From: Combretum micranthum
Taxonomy: Eukaryota; Streptophyta; Magnoliopsida; Myrtales; Combretaceae
Direction: 5' to 3'
DNA: 64,000 bases
Assembly (NCBI GenBank): GCA_024138025.1
Contig: JAMXBD010001595.1
Location: 1 to 64,000 of the forward strand
Shown here: piece by piece, positions 47,717-61,100 of the stretch
Layout: each line of letters opens with the position of its first letter
How positions within the stretch are numbered: position 1 is the first letter of the stretch
Position numbers and translations under genes: made by a program
The notes under the pieces: model-generated
What the model was told of the DNA's origin: nothing
The model's database searches: none
What the model saw: only the letters and a program-made list of their open reading frames with translations

Positions 47717-48725
47717 AATGAGAACTCTCCAACAGGGATGAGACAAAGAAGACCCCACTTCAAAGAGAAGGTGCCAAATGTGACTGAGCTACATACTATA
47801 CTAGGTAGTGAAAGCCATAGTCCACTTTATATGCCAAGTTGGTTCGAGGATTAGATGTTTTCTTTTAACCTGTGCTAAAGAGTAGAGACAAAACAGAGCC
47901 GATTGCCATTGCTGCTGCCCCATTTCTATGGTTAATATCCCTGATATCCATATCGCATCCGGCACTAAGCATGTAATAAACACTTTTTCAATTTTTTCTA
48001 TCAAATTGTTTGTCAAGAAACATATATAGATGTAGATTACATATTTACCATTCCTAAAAAAAATTATTAATATACAAATTAGGTAAAAATAATTACCAAT
48101 ATATTTATAATATTACATAAATTAAGATATACTAATTTATACATAATCACGATAATAAAACATGATATAATATTTGAATACCATTGCTATAATGAAAATA
48201 AAACAGGATTTTTATACATACATCCCAATTATTTATAGCGATATTGTACGTAAAATTTTCAAATCCTTCTACCACATCTCTTTCTTTTTCTCCCCCGTAT
48301 CACATCGCTATCCTCCCCTCCTTTCTCTTGCCTCTCTTTTGTTTTCCTTTTTCCTCTAGTTGCTTTTTGCTTCTCTTTTCTTTTTCTTTTGCTTTTGCTG
48401 TTACTGTTACCTATTCCCGTACTTATAGGGGTATTAAACGCGATATCTATAAGGATACATAATTTTTACATATCCCATGTATAACTTACAAAACAGTATA
48501 TTAGTAATTATTTTTAATTTAACCTTATTTAAGTGATTATTATTATTAAAAACTTTAAACTAACAATTATTTAAATGAAAAATATATGGCAGTTCTCATG
48601 AAAAATCAAATAAACCAAATAATATAAAATATAAATAAAATATAGTTACAAAACAAATACATTTAGATAAAATTTAGATGCAGATATAGATACAAATGAT
48701 AATCTGACAATCCAAACCAACCCTT
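47717..48725. repeat. Truncated MITE-related sequence with an unidentified insert
   Basis: From about 47985, and again at 48585-48720, the sequence resembles the inside and right end of the MITE at 46652-46878 (CACTTTTTCAATTTTTTCTA; AAATTTAGATGCAGATATAGATAC; right end GACAATCCAAACCAACCC). The expected left end is absent. Instead, 47717-47970 holds non-AT-rich sequence with short open frames on both strands (minus: CDMDIRDINHRNGAAAMAIG, about 47900-47960). I do not recognise it; it could be a captured gene piece. Confidence 0.4.
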
Positions 48726-50104
48726 AACTTGTGGTCTAGTTTTAGTTATTAACATCTATGTATAAATTCGTACGAGTTTTTTTCATTTTTTAAATATTTT
48801 TTGAGTATATATAAGCGTACTTTTTCCATTTATTTATTGGATGGAGGATGGCATGCGGCATTCGAATCCGGTCCGTACCAGTTTCCTATATTTTACTTGG
48901 GTTTCTGCTCTACTTTTCGTCTGTTTTATGGCAATTTTTCAATATGCTCCGAAAAAATTCAACTACTGTAAGTCACCGGCAAATATTAGTGTATTTTAAA
49001 TAATCAATGAGGATAATAAATAGTTTTTATAAAATTAACTATATAAAAAATTATCAATAATTATATGTAGCTAATTATTTCATCTGAGTATTGTATTGTA
49101 TGAATATTTTTCAAGTGCTAGTGAGTAGTGTGAGCACAATTAGTTATCTCCTTGCGTTTATTGTGCGGATCATTATCAATCATCACGTATTAGTTTTCTC
49201 ACAATAAAATTTACATGCAAAGTAATAATATATAATGACACTTTTAAAGCAGCATGATATTTGCGATTATTTTCTTCTTCTTTTTTTTCCTGTTTTAAGT
49301 TTATTTGTATACTGTTAAATCTGTTTTTTTTTTTTTTTTTTTATCATGACCCAATAGACACGTGAATATGATTTTTCGGGCTATAGTTTGTAATAATTTT
49401 TTAATTAAATAATTATTTTTGCAAACGATTAAATCTAATTTTTTTATTATGACATCGCAACCATATGAATTTGACTTTTTTGGCCATCATTTGTAATGAT
49501 TTTCCTTTTTTATTTTATAATAATTTTTGCATACAGTTAAATCTGGTTTTTTGGATTAAGACCAGTGACCCTTTAAAATTAAAACCATGCATTATTTGTG
49601 ATGGCTAAGAGAGAACTAGTATGATAGGTTTCAAATAAGGCCTTTTAAAGCTAGCTTGTCTAAATTCAACATTTCCCCATTAGGTATATACAATAAAAGA
49701 CATTTAAAAGCTTATAAGGAAGTCAACTACGGTCTCCATTAAAGAAATGAATTAATTCTAACTATTGATGGTCAATATGATTGGGTAGATGAAGTTAATG
49801 GCTAAACTCTACAAACATCTTTAGTTTTCTTTATTTGGATCATTAAGGTTTTTAGCAAAAACACCATTGTACTACAAAATTTTTTACTAAAAAATTCAAG
49901 CACTAGCCTTAAACCAAGAACACACTCAATTTTATCAATTATAGTGAGGTTTGATGTTTTTCAACTCCCTCACTTGTTATGAATGCATTCTAACCCATTG
50001 GGACTATCTACTCATCCTCGAGTGAAACACGTGTCTATCGTTGTTTCAAAAAAATTATATAAATACAAATTGTATAAAAATAAATAGCAAAATTAGTGTG
50101 GCTA
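48726..50104. other. AT-rich stretch with a two-unit tandem repeat
   Basis: No gene seen. At 49313-49545 a unit of about 110-120 bp occurs twice plus a partial copy: GTTAAATCTG, a T run, ATGAC, then GAATATGATTTTT/GAATTTGACTTTTT, a TTTGTAATAATTTT/TTTGTAATGATTTT block, then TTTTTGCA. The rest is unassigned. Confidence 0.5.
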
Positions 50105-52013
50105 TGTAAAGATCCGACATGCTCAATTCTCAAATTAAGCACACCAAGTCTCCAACCACGTATAACTCTTACGAATTATACGTAAGGTTGTCTTAAAAGA
50201 AGGTGTTTATGTTGAACATTGCTAAACCAATTTTAGAATTTATGATATCGTTTAGTTAAATTTCTAAATAACTGGATTCGGCAGTGGAAAATCAAATTTT
50301 ATAAAAAAAACTTGTAAACTTCTACTCCCTAAAGAGCAAACAAGTTTTCTAAGAAACTAACTTTATAAAAACACTTTATGATCTACTCTTAGGGGTAGAT
50401 AATCATTTACAATCAATTGGGCATTAACAAGACCTCAAAAGAAAATACAATTTATAAATAAATCCAGTCTTCATAAAACAAAGCAAAGAAGAAACAAAAT
50501 ACAAGAAATATCTCGATCCTATCTGAAATAGCCATGAAATTCCTAATTTTTATTTTATAAGTGTATTATTGAATTTAAGCATGATATATATATATATATA
50601 TATATATTGATAGTGAGTTTAATTTTGATGAGTATTATGATGTGTGAAAGTGTAGAATTATTTAAATATATTAGATTAATTATTTATTGAGTTTGTAAAA
50701 TATTAATATGCCTTAGAGTGTGTTATTTATGCTTAGAATAAGTGGAATGTATATATAAATATCCTTAGTAGTAGAAAAATAGGCTAAAAACTTAACTATT
50801 AAACCTCCATTATGTGCCTTAAGACAAAGATATTAATTAACCCAAAACAAAGTCATTAAGCCTTTAATGTCCTCATGCCCTTAAAGTCAACTTAGGATAA
50901 ACTTAAACTACTTAACCTCTAAAATTCGGCCAAAAATTCCAGACCAAACCAAAAGCCCTCCATTTGCCCTAAAACCTCTTCTTCTTCACTCCAAAAAGGC
51001 TTCCAAGGTGAACCAAGTTTGAGACTTGATTTTCTACAACATCCACCATTAAAAGCTTGATCTAGAGTCATTAAACCAAGCCTTAAAGTTCTTGTGGCAA
51101 GTGTGTTCTTCAACTTTCTTTTCTATGCATGAATATGTAGTCTTGATGCCATATTTGTTTAAATTCATGGTCCATGATGTTTTGATGGTATATGATGTGT
51201 TATAGGACTAGAGTGATTAGTTTTATGTGCTTAGGATGAGTTTTGAAGTGTTGGAAGTGTTGGTGAATGCATGTGGTTGGATGACCTAATATTGAAGAAG
51301 ATGATGAATAGTGATTTGGAGTTGATGAAGTTTTGGAGATGTTTGGTGTTGTTTGAATGATGGGATGATCATATAACAAGCTTAGAGTAACTTGGAATGA
51401 GTTTAAAAGAATTTTAAGAGGTGTAAAATGCACTTTGAAAACAGGGGATTTCGTCATTTTTTTGTTCCAGTGTACACAACCTTCTACACGGGCGTGTACA
51501 TGGCCGTGTAGGCCTTGAAATTCTTAAAAGTTGCTCTCGGGTAATTTTTTTTACCCAACACGGCCTCGGTACACGGCCGTGTACCCGGTCGTGCAGACTT
51601 CCCCTGTTTCATAGCTCTTTGTATTTTAGCCGTAACTTTTTCATCCGATCTCCGTTTGAGGTGATTCAAGTTGCGTTGGAAAGCTTAAAAAGAGATCTAC
51701 AATTTTTATATTTTAAGATTTTACAAATTACAAAAGTATCAGTGCTTAAATTTCAATTCTTTCCAGCTGATACACTTTCCAACAAAGTTTAAAACTTATT
51801 GTTGTTTGCTAAAAGTTGTTCAAAGCTTGATAAATGATCATTTAAGTATTTGTTGAGTATTGTATGATAATATATGATATCTAAATGCTATGTGATGATG
51901 ATGTAATGATTTATTTGAATTTCTTTGGATGAATATACTTGAACTAAGTGTGAGTTTGTAATTACTTCTTTTTACAGTGATTGATTCCCTTTCGGTTATT
52001 CCCATTGACTCTC

Positions 52014-54907
52014 TGAAATGACCTAGATTTACATTTTTAATCAAATCTCATGTGTTTATTAATTTTTTAAGGAGTTGAATTGAATGAGTATGGTTATGTT
52101 GTTAGTAGTCTAAGATATATGATTTTGTATGTGTATATGTTGATATTAATATGTTGTTTTATATGCATTAATGTGTGAGTAATGAAATTATTAATGTTGT
52201 CTTGTGCACATTAAGATGTTAAGTTAAGTTAGATTAATAACTCAACCATAATTTCACTTAAGTTAGTTGATTGAGTTTCTTGTAATTAAGTAGCATTTAT
52301 GCCCTAAATGTAAGCCAAATGAAGTTCAAATTAAAGCCAAATGCAACCTAAAGTAATATATGCATTAAGGGGTAAATTTGGTATATGTTTAAAGTCAAAA
52401 TTTGCTTAATTACCCTACTTTTTGAAGGCAGCCATTTTTACCCGAATTTTCCTTTTCTTTCTTTTGTTTTCTTCTTTCTCTTTTGATTCCATTTCCAAGC
52501 TTAAGACAAGGTTTATATCAAGTTTGAAAATCAAGTTACTCTCAAGACAAGGTATATATATATATATTGAATTTTAGTTAAAGTTGTTGTGTTGTTTTAT
52601 TTCTTTTCTTGAAGAAGTTGTATGGATTATTGGATGAATTGAGTTTAAGATTGATCAATTGTTGTTCATGCATGGAATGGTTATGAATGTGTTATATGAG
52701 TGTGTGAGAGTATGCATGTATTGTTGTAGTGATATGAAGTGTCTTGTGAAGCAAAGATAGTTTAAGTAGTTAGAGTGGAGGTTGATGGAAGTGGAATTTG
52801 AAGTGTTTAATTGTGTTGAATTCATGCTTTGAGTTGCTAGAATTGAGTGGTATAATATGAGTGAATAATATGAAGTGGGAAGTGTAGTTGAGAAAGATTT
52901 TAAAGTGTTTTAACCTAGAATTTTACAAAGTGGAAAACAGGGGATTTGAATTTTCGTTTAAAGCTTGTTTTTAAAACGTACGCCGGCATCTGGGGATTCT
53001 ACGCCGCCGGCGTAGAGGCGGTGTAGAAAGCCCACAGAATCGTTTTTCCTAACACCGTTTGCAACGCCGCCGGCTTATATGCTGAAGATTTGCCAGCGTC
53101 TGTTCTTCAGAACGTACGCCGGCAATTTGAGTTTCTACGCCGCCGGCGTAGAGGCGGTGTTGATAGTCCACAGAACCAAATTTCTTAAAGCCGACTGAAC
53201 GCCGCCGGCTTTCGCTAGGAAGTCATCCGGCGTTCTTCCTTCCAACTTGTACACTGGCTTCTGGAATCAAGGCCCCCAGCATACATGTGAAGGCTGCCGC
53301 GTACTTATGTAAGCGGCCGGCTTATACCTCTCTGGATGTTTTTGAAAACTTTGGTTTTGGATTCTACGCCGGCTAAACGCCGCCGGCGTAGTTTGCAAAG
53401 GCTGACGGCGTACACTTTGAACGCTGCCAGCATTGGCAGTGTACATTTTCAGAACATTGAACACCGGCTCAATGCCGCCGGCGTTGAGTGCCGGCGTATC
53501 CCCTGAGTTTTTGAATTTTAAGAGCTTTTTCTAAAAATTTTCCAAAGTTGTTATTTGAGCAATTAAGTGTTTATTAAACAATTTGGGATATAATAGGACG
53601 TTTAAATGCTTATTTGTGACTTTGTAATTAATGAATTGGATGTCTTTGATTAATGGTGATATATGGATATATGTATATATATTTGTGAGAATGAAATCTA
53701 TAATTGTTGATTTATTGATTATTGTGACATTTCCATTACAGTTAAGGATTCTTCGGTTAGTTCATCACAGAGATCCTAGTTCTATACTAACGGGTTCAGG
53801 TACGCAATAACTTGTCTGATGTTTGCTAGGACCAGACATTTCTAATTTGACCTAAATTGATTCGATTTAACATTTGGATGAATTGGATGTCTATTACGCT
53901 GTTTAATCTGGTCCGAGGAGCAGCAAACCTGTCATGATGCAATGACATGTTAGCTAGGCGCTTAACCAAGTCATGATGCAATGACTTTACCATGATGCAA
54001 TGGTACGCTATGATGCAATAGCGATTCTTTTGGTTAAGTGGGTAGCCGATAGGGGGGAATTGTATCTGTGTAACGTTTGCTTAAACTTAGGAGGAAATAC
54101 CATGATTTAGTTCAAGGTTTATGGGAACTTGTGAACTAGGCTCATGTTATGGACTGAGTTTAAGTAGAGTCGGGCAACGGCTTTTAAACCCTAATGAAGC
54201 TATTATCTTCATGAAATAGATATAGGAGATATAAGTATTCGGACTGCTTATATCAACCCCCTGAGCAGCTGCTGTTACTCAGGATCCCTGGATTCCCGAA
54301 GTGTGACCGGGGTTTGAATACCCTCTTGTTGATTTGTGAGTCAAATTGTAATAAAGATAACCACTTGTTCTATGGTGCATTACATGAATTGGATGACTTG
54401 TTATGCATTGGTTATTGTGTACTAGGCCTCTGGCTCACTTTTGCTGCTTTGCAGGTAATGGAGACGAGTATTACGATGACTTGGGCTATGGGTTCGATTT
54501 CGAAAGATTTCTGGATGAGTGGGATGAATAGGATCCGGTGACCCGGGACTTTAGAAGACTTTTTGCTAAGGACCAGCTATGTATAGAAGCTTGTTAGTGA
54601 AGCCAATTTCTTTTTAATGACCTTAAGATCCTTTAGGGTCCTCATGTTTTGAGAGAACATGTAATTTGTTTTGTAATGTCATGTATTGACACAAAGCAAT
54701 GTTTATTTGATGTAAATATATGTGTAGATTGCTTATGTTAGCAATCTTGTTTTATTTAAAAAGTTCTTTACAAAGTATAGTGATTTGATCAAACAATTTT
54801 CATAAACTGTTAGTTTTAGGACAACCTTACATATAATGTGCAAATGGTATATGTGGTTGGGGATTCGGTACTCTAAATCTTGGGATTTAGAGGATCGGGT
54901 CTTTACA
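52014..54907 (+). mobile_element. Solo LTR C' (2.89 kb), perfect target duplication
   Basis: TGAAATGACC...GGTCTTTACA with perfect CTCTC duplications (52009-52013; 54908-54912), inserted inside an exon-like segment of LTR C. Inside: a leader with an ACAAG/GTATAT donor-like site (about 52551); a CGCCGGCG cassette (52978-53505); an exon-like segment ending GGTTCAG/GTACGC (53799/53800); the four-hairpin GATGCA array (53930-54023); a TTTGCAG acceptor (54454) and acidic exon ending FLDEWDE-stop (54529-54531); and a terminal hairpin (about 54822-54860). Confidence 0.85.
53930..54040 (+). other. GATGCA-loop hairpin array with cloverleaf-like closing stem
   Basis: Four hairpins share the six-base loop GATGCA: TGTCAT/ATGACA (53930-53947), AAGTCAT/ATGACTT (53968-53987), TACCAT/ATGGTA (53988-54005) and CGCTAT/ATAGCG (54006-54023). 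The last three abut with no spacer. They are enclosed by CGCTTAACC (53959-53967) pairing with GGTTAAGTG (54032-54040), with one G-T wobble. The stems differ but stay perfectly paired, as expected for a selected structure. The array lies within the putative intron of LTR C'. Confidence 0.8.
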
Positions 54908-56515
54908 CTCTCGATCTAGTACATGTACGCAGTAACTAGCTTGTCTCTGTGTTAGGATAGGCATTTATGAAAACTATATATATTAAGAAGAACTTAATTG
55001 TGAGTGTTGATTTGTGTTTTACGCTGTTAAATCCAATCCCTGCCCAGGGTGGCATGAGTGCCTAGGGGCGCCCCCTCACAGATTCGGTGAGCCTGGGGTG
55101 GAATTGGTATCCCGTTCGGGGAGCGGCACCCTGCTCAGATTGGGCATGGTAGATTTAGGTGTTTTTGTAAAATTATCTAGAACGGTATAAGTATCCGAGC
55201 TACTTATATCAACCCCCTGAGCGTCAAGGTTGTTACTCAGGATCCCCCACTATCCTTGTTGCCCGGAGTTTGAATACTCCCATGTTGAATTACTAACTAA
55301 AGACTAAATAATAATGAATGGTTGTTACATCTTGCATTTAGTTCAGGCTTGTGTGAATCATCTCGCTTTTGTTTTCGTTACTTGTGTACTGGGCCTCTGG
55401 CTCATATTTTATCTATTTCAGGTGAGGATCTTGATGAGTCTTATGCGAGCTTGGGTTATGGTCCTGATTTTGAGGATTTTCTGGAGGAGTTTGAGGACTA
55501 GAGATGGCCCTGGACTGGTTGGAGCCCAATCTTTTTGTAATAGCCTAGATATATAGGTTGGATAGTTGTTTATATAGTTCTTGATGAACTATATGTTTTG
55601 TAGTTTTGCTAAGGCTTGTAAGAAGCCTTTGGTTGTAATATATATATATATATATATGTACCTAGCTTGTATAACTTGTGCTATTTTCTTATAATGTTTG
55701 TATATATATATGGTATTGTGTTTTGAAAGTAAGCTATTAAGTAAATAATTTTCAAAATGACTTATGTTGTGAAATTAGACAAACAATTCATCAAACATTT
55801 CTTCTCGGACAACCTTACATATAATTCTGCAGATTATATGTGGTTGGGGAACTATTATTACTTATTTTAAATTTAGGAGTGATAGCGAGTCCTTACAATA
55901 TCACACCTCACTCATTCTCCCATATCTTCATAATCGCCCAAAACCTGAGATAAACATCATCACATCAATCATCACCACCATCACTATTCTCATCAACAAC
56001 AATAATAGGAACAACAACATCAACAACCTCCACATCATCATCAAGTCATCATCTCATCATCACTCATCAACAACAACAATACCTGTAAAAAGAATAACAA
56101 CAACAATAATGAGCCGGAGCTCAGTACACAGTAACACAATCACACACGGAGTGGCATGTGAGCTTAACCAAATGCAATGCATCAATCCACAAGTTATTAT
56201 ATTTTCATTAAAATAAACAAATCAACAATGGAGCACTCACACTCTGGAACAAGCCAATGGGAATCTGGGGGTCCTGAGTAATAGCAGCTGCTCAAGGGGT
56301 TGATATAAGCATCCCAAATACTTATATCTCCTATATCTATTCATCAAGATAATAGCTTCATTTAGGGTTCAAAAGCCGTTGCTCGACTCTACTTAAACTC
56401 AGTCCATAACATGAGTCTAGTTCACAAGTTTCCATAAACTTTGAACTAAATCATGGTATTTCCCCCTAATTTTAAGCAAACGTTACTCAGATACTATTCC
56501 CCCTATCGGCTACCC

Positions 56516-56616
56516 ACTTAACCAAAAGAATCGCTATTGCATCATAGCGTACTATTGGATCATGGTAAAGTCATTGCATCATGACTTGGTTAAGCGCCTA
56601 ACTAACATGTCATTGC
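56516..56616 (-). other. Second copy of the hairpin array (outer LTR)
   Basis: The outer minus-strand LTR has the same four hairpins in the same order: CGCTAT/ATAGCG, TACTAT/ATGGTA (loop changed to TGGATC on the plus strand), AAGTCAT/ATGACTT and TGTCAT/ATGACA. They are enclosed by CACTTAACC and GGTTAAGCG. Three of the four keep perfect stems. Confidence 0.75.
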
Positions 56617-58194
56617 ATCATGACAGGTTTACTGCTCCTCGGACTAGATTAAACAGCGTAATAGACATCCAATTCATTCAAATATGAATCCGAGTCAATT
56701 TAGGTCAGATTAGGAATGCCTAGTCCTAGAAAACATCAAACAAGTTATTGCGTACCTTATATAAGATCGCCTATAAGAAAAACATGAACCCCAATGACGA
56801 TGTCCACTACTTGACAGGAACTCAAATGAGTTTATTTCCTTTTGTAAAAGATCTACCAACTCCTTACAAAGCAATTAAAAAACCAATCAATTAAACTAGC
56901 TCAATCTAATCAATTACTATGTCATCTATACCAAATTTTATTAAGATCCTATTTGAGCAGACATTAATGTGGAACCCCACTATGGCTGCGATAAATCGCC
57001 CCGCCAAAGTATGGACAGTTCTCCTTTGTCTGTCAAAGTGTTTCATTTCACTTTGTTCATGGTCTTTTATCAACAAAAGCTTAATCAAGGCATTCATTCA
57101 CAAAAACATCTATTTATTAAGCAAACACACCTTTGAAACAACATATTCCCCATATTAATCAAAGATCATCCTAATTCATTCATCTAAGCTAATTATTAGC
57201 TATTAACCCATTTCAGCTTAACCTTAGCCAAATTATTTAGAGTTAGTCATTTAATCTAAAACTAGTTCAAGTTGATTAACTTAAGTAATCTAATTCCTTT
57301 TAGCTAATTCAATCTCATTTAGTCAAGTTGAACTTAGATTCATTACTAATTCATTATACATGTAGCTACTATGTCAACTTGAACTCACCTTAACTTAAAC
57401 TTAGCTAAATTAATTAACCTTAATCATTTAGTTCAAAAACTAAGTTAAAGATGGTTAAACTAACTCAATCTAATTCATTTTAACTCATTCAAGTCTATTT
57501 AATCAATTTGAACTTAAGCTTGTTAACTAAGTTCATTTAAGTTCAATAGCTAACAATAAGAACAAATAATAAACAAGGTAAAACAATTAAAGAAAAACAC
57601 CACTTAAAACATACTAAATCTTAAACTTAGCATGAAGGAAATTCAAATAAAATTCGTATAAATACATAAATCATCATTTATGTACTTACCAAGATCATTT
57701 AATTTCACTAAGTCATCACAACATCATAAATCAAGCAATGGAAATCATATATACAACATAATTACTTTTAGTTTAATACTCATGGAAATTCAATTATTTG
57801 ATGAATCTACAAATATACTTAAATTATGCTTCATTATATCCCTCAATCATCATTACATATCAAATATCATTAATCTATTTCATTTTAGGTCAAAAAGATC
57901 CATTTGTCAAAGTAAACACATATAAAACAATCTATAACAAGTTTTTAGCTTAGCTTGAAAAATGTATTAGTTGGAAAGAATTAAAATTTAAGCACTTATA
58001 CTTTTCGAATTTATAAAACATGAAATTTGTAGATCTCTTTCTTATCCTTCCAACACAACTTGAATCACCTCAATCAGAGATCGGATGAAAAAGTTACAGG
58101 CAAAATACGAAAGGACTACGAAACTGGGAAAAGTTGCAAAACGAACGCTGGCTTTCAACACCGGCAGCGTAAAATAAAAATTTGCCAGCGTTAA

Positions 58195-61100
58195 TGTAAA
58201 CCCCGAAAACTTCCATCATACGATACGACCCTAGATTAGAAATTATGGGTTGACTAGTAACCTTAGGAGTTAATTAGAAACTCTAGTTTAGATAGATACT
58301 TTAAATTTGATCGGGTTGGGACTCATAATCTTTATAAAAGGACTTCTTTGACCCCAATTGATTCCAAAAACAAGATTTCGTATTCCGAGTTAATAATTCA
58401 GGTTGTGATCAAAGGAAACTTCAAATCCTAAATCCGAATCCTTGTCAAACAGACAGATTATATAGGAAAACCTAAATATGGATATTAAGTGATTACCTTA
58501 GTATTCAATAGAGACCGGGAATTGAAACAAGGTATAGTAATGAACCTATATTTGGATTGGAACCCTAGAATTTGAGAGTTCTAGTCAATAATAAACTACA
58601 TTGATAAGATTTCATAGTGAGTATCCAAATCTAATATATATAACTAGTATAGCCTATATATTAGTAGTAATATTACATAAATGACTCAATAGGGTTTTAG
58701 TTAGAAAATTGTGATCTTAAGATAAACTGTTAGGATTATAAATACCCAATAAAAACATAAACTGATGTATAACTTGGGATCTAGACCTCAAATATAGAAT
58801 TGAATCATACTAATATTCGAATTAGGGTTTTCTAAAGCTCTTGGAGCCTGAAACGAAAATTGACCCGAAAAGCTTATAAAACCTAAATCGCATAGGATAA
58901 ATTTTTCTTAAACAAATAGATACGTACTATTAAAACTTAAATTTGTACTTTTTGTTAAACTAAACATCTTGTAGGATCCATTAAGACCTTTGCATATATA
59001 TTTACATATATAAGCTAAAATATGCCCTAATAATGTAATAAACTACCCGAAAACTTAACTAAACAAAATCTAACTAATGTATAATTAATATATATATATA
59101 TATATTATCAACTTGCAGGAGATCTCTAGCTCATTTGAATGGCTATGATCTTCTAAAATTTGATGAACCGAAGTTTCTCCAATTATATGCACAAAGTCAA
59201 TCCCAATCCTCTCCTAAGCCAATGTAAACATGACAAATCACCCTTGCATTAATGACAATAGAACAAACTACTTAAACCACAACAAATAAGAGCAATTCGT
59301 TTCAGATTTGAGGAAGAAACGTGGCCAAAAACTTGCACTTCGTTATATATACATATATAAGCAAACGAACTTGGATGGCTAAGCAAACGAACTCCAAACT
59401 CTTCCAAACTTTCCAGAATACAACTATAGCTTATTAGGAGTCGAACCAACCCAGAAAACAATTTTTAAACCCTCGCACCAACCCAATTCGAGAATTCGAA
59501 CAAAAACTTGGAAAAAACGCATGAAAAACGAGCTTGGGTAAGTGATTTTATTCCGCGAGTTTTCTTTTAGTTTTAAGGATTGAGACTGACTCTTAGACAT
59601 CTTAGGAAGCTAACCAAGGCCACTAGAAGCTTCGAATTTCATTGAGAGGTCACAACGAAGGTGATTTTCCCAAACCCTAGCCGAGCTTGATGATCCAAAT
59701 TCGTAGGTAACATGTTGTTTTTATGTTGTTTTTCTTACATATTTAAGTTAATTAGGTTCCTAGGAGTCTTTTGGATCAAAACGTCGGGATTCGTCGGAAA
59801 TGGCCGCGGCTCATCGGGGAAGACGATGAACAGTGCTCCCCGATGAGCACAGGCTGGGTACACGGGAGTGTTTAACCCGTGTACCCCTCGGCCAGAATAA
59901 AAAAAAAAAGAAAAAAAAAAAGAAGGAAGCTAAGTGAATATAATTATATAATAAATAATAATATAAGTAATTTTATTATTATTTCTGCATTTATTTATTT
60001 TCTGGGAATAGTAATAATAATATTATAGTATAATAATATTAAATCCGAAATTTATTTATTTATTTATTTAAAATTAAAAATAAATTATTTTCTGACCTTA
60101 TTAAATATATGATGTTTAAATATTTAATCTATTATTATTAATCTAAAAAGAATTTTAGAAATATAAATTACTTTGTTAAGTAATTTCCGCATAATAGATT
60201 TCTAATTATTAATATCCTTAATATTATTAAAAGAATTTTTAGAATTTCAAAATATTATTTCTGAAATAATAATAAATATGAATATACGACTAAAATTACT
60301 CTAGTAATAATATTAATTAAAGTATAAGACAATTAGTATAATTACTAATGTGATGGAATATAATTATTCTATCTAATCTATTTTCGGAAATTTAATTATT
60401 ATTATTATTATTATTATTGATATTATTATTATTTTTGGTGCTATTATTAATAATAATATTAATGTTCTCATGATTTACGAAAAGAGGAAAATAATTTCGA
60501 AAATAATTATAATCAAGTTACTAAATTCTTTTATTAGTTAAGTATGTTTTCATAAAAATGATATTTAATTAATTTATAAAAAGATATATATATATATATA
60601 TGTATAAATTATGAGTTAGTTAGTGAATACTATATATATTAGAATATTTGTACATAAATAGATAACAATGGAAATTTAAATAATCCAAATTTGTGAGTAT
60701 AGGAACATCTATACTCTATAAGAAAAATTTATTAAGTAATTAAAAAGAAAACTGATATATTTGGACAATAAAGATGAATTAACCAAGTTATTAAACTTTC
60801 CAAATACCCAATTATTAGATTCAAGCATCCAACCGAATTAATAAAATAAAATTGCGAATACCATGAATTAGAACTTAGGGCTATTTCAAAAGAATTAATT
60901 AAGAATAAAATAGAAACACACACAACCATTAAAATACTTAAATATTCATAGGAACTAGGTTATATAATCTGTAAATTTTAATAATTATATTACTTATCTC
61001 AATAGGTGACTCGGGTATTGGGGAGGACCTACCTGAAGATTACTACGATTAAATAGGATGGGCAGGTGAGTAACTCAGTCTTATTACATTGGTTGTGCTT

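Larger units (their letters stand above)
50524..55897 (+). mobile_element. LTR C (plus strand), itself split by C'
   Basis: TGAAATAGCC...GTCCTTACA flanked by CTATC (50519-50523) and ATATC (55898-55902). Its own length is about 2.48 kb once C' (52014-54912) is removed. It holds a leader-like block before GGCAAGTGTG (51099), a cassette built on TACACGGCCGTGTA (51473-51600), an exon-like segment after TTTTTACAG (51977), an alternative GC-rich region (55030-55140), an acceptor at 55421 with the acidic exon ending LEEFED-stop (55499-55501), and a terminal hairpin (55804-55840). Confidence 0.75.

Noticed and set aside
53930..54023. Repeated GATGCA hairpins as a CRISPR array
   Set aside because: The repeated unit is only the loop, spacers are absent, and the sequence is plant nuclear DNA.
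53930..54040. The cloverleaf-like fold as a tRNA gene
   Set aside because: There are no A/B box sequences, no anticodon arm geometry, no TTCNA loop, and all loops are the same GATGCA. It is repeated inside LTRs in both orientations.
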